Assembly: GCA_035503975.1 (NCBI GenBank)
Contig: DATJST010000139.1
Span: forward strand, 1 to 5,052
Origin: DATJMJ01 sp035503975
GTDB taxonomy: Bacteria > Actinomycetota > Acidimicrobiia > Acidimicrobiales > Palsa-688
Direction of reading: 5' to 3'
Length of the DNA: 5,052 bases
Position numbers and translations under genes: made by a program. Positions 1 to 4,975 of the stretch are shown here, piece after piece. Within the stretch, counting starts at the first letter, position 1. Every line of letters begins with the position of its first letter. Below the pieces are notes generated by a model. The model was not told the DNA's origin. It saw only the letters and a program-made list of their open reading frames with translations, and did not search any database.

Positions 1-75
1 TACGCCGCGCCGTCGGCGGCCGGCGGGGCGGCGCTGGCCGTGTCGGGCTTGGTCGCCCTGGGACCGCTGGTGTAG
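1..75 (+). CDS. C-terminal tail of an upstream gene (alternative reading of the window edge)
   Basis: Frame 1 on the plus strand is open from the window edge to a TAG at 73-75. It encodes 24 residues, mostly Ala, Gly, Leu and Val, ending GLVALGPLV. The third codon positions are almost all G or C, as in the real genes of this window, and the composition would fit the last membrane helix of a transporter-like protein. The same third-position pattern also fits one minus-strand frame, because wobble positions coincide there, so codon bias alone cannot choose. This call competes with the minus-strand lipoprotein; at most one of them is likely to be right across 1-75. No family can be named from so short a piece. 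Confidence 0.3.
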   Translation, partial: YAAPSAAGGAALAVSGLVALGPLV

Positions 76-220
76 CTGCCACGGTTGTGGCAGTGCCGCT
101 GGGCGCCGAGTGCCCGCCACAGCCGATGAGCAGGCCAGCGCCCGCGACAGCGGCAAGGGCGGCATTGACCCCCTGCCGAGACCGGGCACGGCACCTGGTC
201 CAACCTGAGACCGGCCACAC
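1..220 (-). CDS. Putative secreted lipoprotein, N-terminal part (runs off the window edge)
   Basis: Read on the minus strand from a GTG at 220-218, an open frame continues without a stop to the window edge. It starts with an Arg-rich segment (residues 9-15), then a hydrophobic stretch (about 18-33, rich in Ala, Gly, Leu and Val), then LLIGC with Cys34 encoded at 121-119. This is the layout of a type II lipoprotein signal peptide: n-region, h-region, lipobox, then a Ser/Thr/Ala/Pro linker after the Cys. If real, the protein would be lipid-anchored on the outer face of the membrane; its function is not visible. The start is uncertain: the next upstream in-frame GTG is at 271-269, the stop is at 298-296, and the ribosome site is weak. 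Below about position 75 this frame becomes Pro/Arg-rich with poorer third-position GC, so it may shift frame there, or the segment may belong to the plus-strand tail at 1-75. Confidence 0.35.
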   Translation of the reverse strand, partial: MWPVSGWTRCRARSRQGVNAALAAVAGAGLLIGCGGHSAPSGTATTVAATPAVPGRPSPTRPAPPRRPPTARR

Positions 221-289
221 CCTCGCAAGTACGCCAAGGCACCTTGCTCCTTGCGCCCCCGTCCGCCCCACGCAGCACCTCCTCAGTCT

Positions 290-345
290 CCTTGTTTAGC
301 GCCACTATACAACATGACCAGTCGATTACATACTAAAAGTTGTGC
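290..345. promoter_or_regulatory. AT-rich island upstream of the kinase, possible promoter region
   Basis: This stretch is clearly richer in A and T than its surroundings and contains no convincing gene. On the minus strand it holds TATAGT (309-304), one base from the TATAAT consensus, correctly oriented for the putative lipoprotein, but without a good -35 match. ACAAC (309-313) and GTTGT (339-343) form a widely spaced inverted repeat. The island sits between two divergent candidate genes, where promoters and regulator sites are expected. The rest of the non-coding stretch 221-476 shows only the inverted repeat at 406-421 and the hexamer at 462-467. Confidence 0.3.
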
Positions 346-405
346 GCAGGTGTTTACAGCACTGTGAATTACGTAGCGGCGCGTACCTCTCGACGCGGGG
401 CGCCG

Positions 406-421
406 TGACAGACGCCTGTCA
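406..421. promoter_or_regulatory. Perfect inverted repeat TGACAG-N4-CTGTCA, candidate operator or leader hairpin
   Basis: TGACAG (406-411) and CTGTCA (416-421) are exact reverse complements separated by ACGC, ending 55 bp before the kinase ATG. A 16-bp dyad of this size suits a dimeric helix-turn-helix repressor such as the GntR, LacI or TetR types that often control sugar-kinase genes, but no regulator gene is in view. A second pair, CGACGC (391-396) and GCGTCG (422-427), encloses it. In RNA, GACGC at 411-415 could instead pair with GCGTC at 422-426, giving an alternative hairpin. There is no following T-run, so it is not an intrinsic terminator. Confidence 0.4.
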
Positions 422-461
422 GCGTCGCGGCAAGTACCCGGAGGCCCCCCGGTCTCTGCAC

Positions 462-467
462 TAGCTT
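462..467 (+). promoter_or_regulatory. Candidate -10 hexamer (TAGCTT) for the kinase gene
   Basis: TAGCTT matches the actinobacterial -10 pattern TAnnnT and ends 9 nt before the kinase ATG. A transcript starting from it would have little or no 5' leader. No -35 hexamer is recognisable 17-18 bp upstream. The only ribosome-site candidate for the kinase is a bare GAG at 468-470, so leaderless or near-leaderless translation is plausible but unproven. Confidence 0.3.
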
Positions 468-476
468 GAGCCACTG

Positions 477-2006
477 ATGGAGCACCGTGCCCTGGCCCTC
501 GACCTTGGCTCATCCTCGGTGCGAGCGATCGTGTTCGAGCGCGACAGCGCTGGCGACGTGGGAGCCGTTGCCGGCGCCATGGCACGCCGCCCGCGCCACA
601 TCGACGCGCAGGCGCCGGGCCAGGCGACCTTTGACGCAGAAGAGTACTTCGCCGACCTTGTGGCCTGCATAGACGAACTGCATGCCAAGGGCGCCCTCGA
701 AGGTGTCGAGGCAATTGCCGCCGACTCGCAGTGGCACTCGGTCGTGCCTGTGGGCTCCTCGGGCACCGCGTCGGCACCCGTGCTCTCGTGGGCGGACACG
801 CGCCCGCCACGCCCGCGCCGACCCAGGCAGCCGAGCGCCGCATCCCTGGAGGCGCTGCGCCAAAGGACGGGCTGCGCCTATGCCTCGATGTACTGGACGT
901 GGCGAGTGCCTTGGTTAGTTGGCAATGAGGATAAGGCGTCGGCATTGCCTAAAGGGACTAAGTTCCTCGGCCTGGCGGAGTACGTGGGGATGAAGCTGCT
1001 CGCCGACCCGACGATGTCGGTGTCGATGGCTTCGGCGACCGGCCTGCTGGCCACTGCCGAACATGATTGGGACGGCGAGGCGCTCGCGCTCGCCGGGCTG
1101 GGCGGCCAAGCCGCAGCGGCACTGCCACCGTTGGCCGACAGGGACTGGCGCGGCGAGCTGGCTGAACAGTGGCGGTGGCGCTGGCCCGAAATTGCTTCTG
1201 CGCCCTGGCACCCGGTGCTCGGCGACGGCGCCGCCGCCAACCTCGGCGCCGGCTGTGACGTGCCGGGCCGGGCGGCGATGACCGTGGGCACCTCAGCGGC
1301 GGTGCGGGCCGTGCTTCCCGCGCCGCACCCTGGCCCGCTCCCTCCCGGGTTGTGGCGCTACTGCGTGGACGACGACCACGTCGTGCTCGGTGCCGCGTAC
1401 AGCAGCGGCGGCCAGTTGTACACCTGGGCCCTGAGGCTGTGGGAGGGCACGACCAACGGGCCGGGCGCCAGCGCGAGCACGCCGCCCGGGGTGGCCAATC
1501 CCCGCTTCGACATGCCGGTCCCGGCGCCTCCCGGGAGCGACGGGGTGACCGTGCTCCCCTGGCATGCAGGCACGAGGCCGCCCGAAGCGGGTGTGCCGTC
1601 CGATATGGGTGCCGTGCTCGGCCTCGGCCTTGGCCACACCGGTGCGCACATAGTCTCCGCCTCGGTCGAGGCCGTGTGCTTCCAGCTGGTCGGCGGCCTG
1701 AGGGACCTCGAGCAGGCGACGGGCGGTCCGCTCGTCGTTTACGCCAATGGAGGAGCGGTCGAACGTTCTTCGTGGTGGCAAAAACGCCTGGCTGCCGCTG
1801 TCGGCCGGCCGATATATTGCCCGGTGGTGCCGGAGACGACTTCCCGGGGCGCAGCTGCCAAGGCGCTCGGGGTGCGGCTGAGCGAAGCAAAGGCAGTGCC
1901 CGAGCTGGTAACGCCCAGCGCGGAGGAGGTAGCGGCATTAGCCAAGGCCCGGCAGCGCTGGACCAAGTGGTACGGCGACGTCCTCCCGCTGGTGGTTCAC
2001 AAGTAA
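477..2006 (+). CDS. FGGY-family carbohydrate kinase, gluconokinase-like
   Basis: This 509-residue protein is the usual length for the FGGY sugar-kinase family, which transfers phosphate from ATP to a sugar, polyol or sugar acid in the cytoplasm. The N-terminal domain opens with the phosphate-binding DLGSSSVRAIVF (9-20), followed by SQWHSVVPVG (84-93) and LSWADTR (103-109), which line the sugar site. GDGAAANLGAGC (249-260) carries the expected catalytic Asp250, and MTVGTSAAVRAV (268-279) is the second phosphate loop. The C-terminal domain has the adenosine motif NGGAVERSSWW (424-434) and ETTSRGAAAKAL (453-464). The WHS segment and overall pattern resemble bacterial gluconokinases, but xylulose or another substrate cannot be excluded. 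ATG 477 is chosen because an in-frame TAG lies at 462-464 and the motif begins eight residues later. It carries two TTA leucine codons (915-917, 1938-1940) and an AT-richer codon patch near 909-959. It converges on hisS with a 15-bp gap and no visible terminator. Confidence 0.92.
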   Translation: MEHRALALDLGSSSVRAIVFERDSAGDVGAVAGAMARRPRHIDAQAPGQATFDAEEYFADLVACIDELHAKGALEGVEAIAADSQWHSVVPVGSSGTASAPVLSWADTRPPRPRRPRQPSAASLEALRQRTGCAYASMYWTWRVPWLVGNEDKASALPKGTKFLGLAEYVGMKLLADPTMSVSMASATGLLATAEHDWDGEALALAGLGGQAAAALPPLADRDWRGELAEQWRWRWPEIASAPWHPVLGDGAAANLGAGCDVPGRAAMTVGTSAAVRAVLPAPHPGPLPPGLWRYCVDDDHVVLGAAYSSGGQLYTWALRLWEGTTNGPGASASTPPGVANPRFDMPVPAPPGSDGVTVLPWHAGTRPPEAGVPSDMGAVLGLGLGHTGAHIVSASVEAVCFQLVGGLRDLEQATGGPLVVYANGGAVERSSWWQKRLAAAVGRPIYCPVVPETTSRGAAAKALGVRLSEAKAVPELVTPSAEEVAALAKARQRWTKWYGDVLPLVVHK

Positions 2007-2021
2007 ATTGCCACCGCCGGC

Positions 2022-3206
2022 CTAGAGCTTGGCGAACTCCTTGCCGTCGATTATCTCGGTGTAACCGAGCCGCTCGAGGTCCTCTTGTTGCTTGCGGGTA
2101 TTGCGGGCACGGCGCAGGACGTTGACGACCAGGCCCGGGTCCCGCGCCCGGCGGGCCCCAGCGGCGGCCAATGACCGCAGCAGCTCTTCCGGGCTGGCGC
2201 AAAGTACGGCCAGCTTGTGCTGGCCCTCTTGGAAGCCAGCCGGGTCGATCAGCTCGCAAACCCGCTCAAAGCCAATGGAAAAGCCGCACATAGGCAGCTC
2301 CGGCCCACCGAAGCGGGCGGTCATGCCGTCGTAGCGACCGCCGCCGCCGAGCGAGTAAGGTACGCCGGCGCGGCGGATCTCGAAGATCTGACCTGTGTAA
2401 TAGCCGATGCCACGCACAAGCGAGGGGTCGAACTCGGCGTCGTGGCCCAACGCTTCCAAGGTGGTGCGCAAGTCGGCCGACACCTCCTCGGGGCAGAGCG
2501 AAAGATCTCCGTCCTGCACCCACTCCAACAGCCGGGCCACCCCGGCGGAGTCAAAGCCTGCGAGCTCGGCGGCCACGGCCTCGACGCTCGATCTTTCGAG
2601 CTTGTCCAGGGCGATGTACACCGGAGCCGGGTCTGGCAGTGGACCAAGGTGGCGCTCGATGACCGAACGCAAAAGGCGCCGGTCGTTCAACTTGACCACG
2701 CAGCCGCCCAGGCCGGTGCTTTCCAGGGCTGCCAACGTGGCGCGGCACAGCTCCACCTCGGCCGCCGGGCTCGGCTCGCCGACAATGTCTATGTCGCACT
2801 GCACGAACTCGCGGTAGCGCCCCCGGGCCGGGCGCTCCCCGCGCCAGACCGGGGCGATGTGGGCGGCTTTGAAGGGCAGCGGCAGCTCGTTCAGGTGGTT
2901 GGCAACGAAACGAGCCAGCGGTACGGTGAGGTCAAAGCGCAGCCCCGTATCGGCCAGTTCTCCGCTTTGGGCCAGTTCTTCCTCCAGGCGCGCCCCGCGC
3001 TTTAGGACCTTGAATATCAGCTTTTCGTTTTCACCGCCGCCGCTCCCGATGAGGACTCCGAGGTCTTCCAGGGCCGGCGTTTCGACCAGCTCGAAGCCGT
3101 AGCGGGCGTAGACGTCAAGGATGCGGTTGGCCACCTGCCGGCGCAGCTCGGCCTGCGGGGGCACGAAGTCGCGCATGCCGCGGACCGGTTGAGCATGTTG
3201 AGCCAT
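2022..3206 (-). CDS. hisS: Histidyl-tRNA synthetase, eukaryotic/archaeal-like signatures, short C-terminus
   Basis: This cytoplasmic class II enzyme attaches histidine to tRNA-His using ATP. The 394 residues begin with RGMRDFVPP (9-17), typical of HisRS N-termini. Motif 1 lies near LVETPALED (40-48). The substrate segment RFDLTVPLARFVA (90-102) and motif 2, WRGERPARGRYREF (121-134) with Arg122, are followed by VQCDIDIVG (135-143). The histidine-A loop is LVRGIGYYTGQIFEI (263-277) with Arg265, and histidine-B/motif 3 is SLGGGGRYDGM (285-295) through GFSIGFERV (308-316) with Arg315. All main catalytic elements are present, arguing against HisZ, the catalytically inactive HisG partner. FDLTVPLAR replaces the RPEGTA segment of common bacterial HisRS. 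The C-terminal anticodon-binding domain (about 331-394) is only about 64 residues, roughly 30 shorter than in E. coli, and lacks the final GE-type segment. ATG 3206 includes the conserved N-terminus and has a purine-rich site upstream. It could be the only HisRS or a second copy. Confidence 0.92.
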   Translation of the reverse strand: MAQHAQPVRGMRDFVPPQAELRRQVANRILDVYARYGFELVETPALEDLGVLIGSGGGENEKLIFKVLKRGARLEEELAQSGELADTGLRFDLTVPLARFVANHLNELPLPFKAAHIAPVWRGERPARGRYREFVQCDIDIVGEPSPAAEVELCRATLAALESTGLGGCVVKLNDRRLLRSVIERHLGPLPDPAPVYIALDKLERSSVEAVAAELAGFDSAGVARLLEWVQDGDLSLCPEEVSADLRTTLEALGHDAEFDPSLVRGIGYYTGQIFEIRRAGVPYSLGGGGRYDGMTARFGGPELPMCGFSIGFERVCELIDPAGFQEGQHKLAVLCASPEELLRSLAAAGARRARDPGLVVNVLRRARNTRKQQEDLERLGYTEIIDGKEFAKL

Positions 3207-3218
3207 TCCCGCTAGCCT
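3189..3218 (+). promoter_or_regulatory. Promoter of the ABC exporter operon, probably leaderless
   Basis: TTGAGC (3189-3194) matches the first four bases of the -35 consensus TTGACA. After 18 bp comes TAGCCT (3213-3218), a TAnnnT -10 hexamer, which ends 7 nt before the GTG at 3226. Transcription would then start at or next to the start codon. The bases before the GTG are pyrimidine-rich with no Shine-Dalgarno, which agrees with leaderless translation. The -35 lies inside the first codons of divergent hisS, and the -10 overlaps the palindrome GCTAGC (3211-3216) in hisS's own upstream region. A second TTGAGC copy at 3198-3203 is too close to serve as -35. Confidence 0.5.
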
Positions 3219-3224
3219 CGCCTT
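3216..3224 (-). promoter_or_regulatory. Ribosome binding site of hisS
   Basis: On the minus strand AAGGCGAGG runs from 3224 to 3216, ending 9 nt before the hisS ATG at 3206. It is an imperfect, purine-rich Shine-Dalgarno match that supports this start over the internal ATG at 3176-3174. It also implies that hisS, unlike its divergent neighbour, has a leader, so its promoter must lie within the 5' end of the ABC ATPase gene. Confidence 0.35.
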
Positions 3225-3225
3225 T

Positions 3226-4191
3226 GTGACGGCGGCCGCGCAATACGGTTCGGCGAGCGGCACCGGGGCCGGCATCGTGGTGTCGGGGCTGCGCAAGTCG
3301 TTCGGGGCGGTCAAGGCCGTGCGCGGCGTCGACATCGCCATCAAAGCTGGTGAGACGGTTGCCATGCTCGGCCCGAACGGGGCTGGCAAGACCACGACCA
3401 TCGACATGCTGCTCGGCCTGCAGCGCCCCGACGCAGGCCGGGTGACGGTGTTCGGCGAGGCCCCCAGCGCGGCCGTGCGCGCCGGCCTGGTCGGCGGGAT
3501 GCTCCAGGTCGGCAGCCTGGTACGCGACGTCTCGGTGCGTGAGCTGGTACGGATGGTGGCCGCGCTGTACCCGCACCCGCTTGCCGTGGACGACGTCCTT
3601 CGTGCCGCGGGCGCCATCGAGTTTGCCGACCGCAAGACCCAGAACCTGTCCGGGGGCCAGACGCAGCGCGCCCGCTTCGCCATCGCCCTCGTGGGCAACC
3701 CGGAGCTGCTCGTGCTCGACGAGCCCACCGCCGCCCTCGACGTGGAGGGCCGGCGGGGGTTCTGGGCGTCGATGCGCGGCGTGGCGGCGTCGGGCAAGAC
3801 GGTGCTCTTCGCCACCCACTACTTGGAGGAGGCCGACGAGTACGCCGACCGGGTCATACTCATGGCTCAGGGAAAGGTGGTGGCCGACGGCACCCCGACA
3901 GAGATCAAAGCCCGGGTCGGCGCGCGCACTATCCGGGCCACGCTGCCGGGGCCAAGCCCGAGTACCGAGGAGCTCGCCGCGCTGCCCGGCGTGACCCGTG
4001 CCGAGCGCCACGGGGACAGCGTCGCCCTGCGTTGCAGCGACTCCGACGCGGCGCTGCGCGCACTGCTAGGCCGTTTTGCCGCTGCTCGCGACATCGAAGT
4101 GAAGGGCGGCACGCTGGAGGACGCCTTCGTCGAGCTCACCGGCGACGAAGACGCCGAGGCTGCAGGGCGTGTCTCGGTGGGGGCACCATGA
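3226..4191 (+). CDS. ABC transporter ATP-binding protein, DrrA/CcmA-like exporter subunit
   Basis: This cytoplasmic ATPase (321 residues) would power an export complex with the permease encoded directly downstream. The nucleotide-binding domain shows Walker A GPNGAGKTT (49-57), Q-loop Gln94, signature LSGGQ (141-145), Walker B LLVLDE (161-166) with Glu166, D-loop AALD (169-172) and switch His198 in ATHYLEEAD. All catalytic residues are present. The segment after about residue 235 is the C-terminal extension typical of DrrA-type ATPases and ends with the family-like LEDAFVELTG (297-306). This subfamily includes drug, polyketide, lipid and Na+ exporters; the substrate cannot be read from this subunit. 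The start is GTG 3226: an in-frame stop lies at 3199-3201 and no ATG precedes the domain. Its TGA overlaps the permease ATG by 4 bp (ATGA), implying translational coupling. Only one ATA isoleucine codon was seen, unlike the permease. Confidence 0.93.
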   Translation: MTAAAQYGSASGTGAGIVVSGLRKSFGAVKAVRGVDIAIKAGETVAMLGPNGAGKTTTIDMLLGLQRPDAGRVTVFGEAPSAAVRAGLVGGMLQVGSLVRDVSVRELVRMVAALYPHPLAVDDVLRAAGAIEFADRKTQNLSGGQTQRARFAIALVGNPELLVLDEPTAALDVEGRRGFWASMRGVAASGKTVLFATHYLEEADEYADRVILMAQGKVVADGTPTEIKARVGARTIRATLPGPSPSTEELAALPGVTRAERHGDSVALRCSDSDAALRALLGRFAAARDIEVKGGTLEDAFVELTGDEDAEAAGRVSVGAP

Positions 4192-4916
4192 CTGCGCTGA
4201 CTTATGCGCGCTACGACTTGCTGCGAGTGGTGCGCAACCGGCGTTTCTTCATATTCAGCCTGGGCATCCCGCTCGTCTTGTACCTGCTGATCGCCGGCGA
4301 GAACCGACATGCGCATGCCTCGGGGCTGCCTTTTCCCACGTACTACTTGGCCGGTATGGTCAGTTTCGGCACTATGAACGCCGTGATCGCCGGCGGGGGG
4401 ATAATCGCCCTCGAGCGGGCGGTCGGCTGGACCCGCCAGCTGCGGATAACGCCATTGCCGGTGTGGGCATATATGTTGAGCAAGGTCGTGCGCGGTTATG
4501 CGATGGCCTGCACGAGCATAATTGTCCTGTATATTGCCGGTCTTTCGCTCGGCGTCCACTTTTCGGTCGGCGGTTGGCTGCTGATGACCGGCCTCATATT
4601 GATCGGCCTGTTGCCGTTCTCGGTGCTCGGGATAGTGTGCGGCCACCTGCTCAGCCCCGATAGCCTCGGGCCGGCCATGGGCGGCATAATCGTCCTGTTC
4701 TCTTTGCTGGGAGGCTCTTTCGGCCAGCTCGCTACGAGCGGTGCGCTCCATGACATCGCCCAGGTGCTGCCCTCTTACTGGCTCGTGCAGGCAGCGCACG
4801 CCGGGCTCACCCTGGACGCCTGGCCGACGGAGGGCTGGATCGTGGTCGCGGTCTGGACGGCGGCGCTGGTGCGACTGGCCATGATCGTTTACCAGCGGGA
4901 CACGGGCAAGACCTAA
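4188..4916 (+). CDS. ABC-2 type transporter permease (DrrB-like)
   Basis: This 242-residue integral membrane protein is the expected partner of the upstream ATPase. Hydrophobic segments fit six helices at about 19-37, 52-75, 104-122, 129-150, 160-182 and 216-235. Between helices 2 and 3 lies ERAVGWTRQLRITPLP (76-91), the cytoplasmic coupling segment conserved in ABC-2 permeases that touch their ATPase. The Arg-rich N-terminus (13-19) suits a cytosolic start, and the small size is normal for one-domain permeases that work as dimers. ATG 4188 is chosen for the ATGA overlap and because the frame upstream reads as an Arg-rich shadow of the ATPase. Seven of 18 isoleucines use ATA, including the first codon of all three Ile-Ile pairs, which is high for a GC-rich genome. 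The transported substrate is unknown: drugs, lipids or heme-pathway intermediates are all possible. Confidence 0.92.
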   Translation: MTALTYARYDLLRVVRNRRFFIFSLGIPLVLYLLIAGENRHAHASGLPFPTYYLAGMVSFGTMNAVIAGGGIIALERAVGWTRQLRITPLPVWAYMLSKVVRGYAMACTSIIVLYIAGLSLGVHFSVGGWLLMTGLILIGLLPFSVLGIVCGHLLSPDSLGPAMGGIIVLFSLLGGSFGQLATSGALHDIAQVLPSYWLVQAAHAGLTLDAWPTEGWIVVAVWTAALVRLAMIVYQRDTGKT

Positions 4917-4961
4917 GCGCCCGCAGCCGCAAACCCCGGGCGAGCGGCCTCCGCCGCCGTG

Positions 4962-4967
4962 TACGGT
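4962..4967 (+). promoter_or_regulatory. Candidate -10 hexamer (TACGGT) for the gene starting at 4976
   Basis: TACGGT fits TAnnnT and ends 8 nt before ATG 4976, the same arrangement seen before the ABC operon and the kinase. No -35 match is apparent. If active, the downstream gene has its own leaderless transcript in addition to any readthrough from the permease gene. Confidence 0.28.
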
Positions 4968-4975
4968 CGGCCCTT

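Noticed and set aside
87..299. Plus-strand 70-residue open frame MAVPLGAECPPQ...
   Set aside because: Pro/Ala/Arg-rich composition, no domain, no ribosome site, and it lies opposite the better-supported lipoprotein signal; it looks like chance coding in GC-rich DNA.
292..311. TTGTTT (292-297) and TATACA (306-311) as a plus-strand promoter for the kinase
   Set aside because: The spacing is only 8 bp, far below the 16-19 bp needed, so the two cannot act together.
1991..2015. GGTGG / CCACC as a bidirectional terminator between the kinase and hisS
   Set aside because: Five base pairs with a 15-nt loop and no T-tracts on either side are too weak to call.
958..2259. Minus-strand 433-residue open frame across the kinase
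   Set aside because: Arg/Pro/Gly-rich shadow frame opposite a gene with all FGGY motifs, and overlapping hisS as well; typical of long spurious frames in GC-rich sequence.
2022..3206. HisZ (regulatory subunit of ATP phosphoribosyltransferase) instead of HisRS
   Set aside because: The motif 2 and motif 3 arginines and the histidine-A and histidine-B loops are kept, and a C-terminal domain, though short, is present; no his biosynthesis genes are nearby.
3207..3815. In-frame upstream extension of hisS to an ATG at 3815
   Set aside because: The extension is antisense to the ATPase Walker A, signature and Walker B regions and is Ser/Arg/Pro-rich; HisRS homology begins at the ATG at 3206.
4032..4187. 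N-terminal extension of the permease frame to an ATG at 4032
   Set aside because: It reads as an Arg-rich shadow of the ATPase C-terminus; the ATGA overlap at 4188 is the normal junction for such gene pairs.
4918..4942. Inverted repeat CGCCCG / CGGGCG just after the permease stop, as a terminator
   Set aside because: The stem is only 6 bp with a 13-nt loop and no following T-run, and such GC pairs arise easily by chance here.
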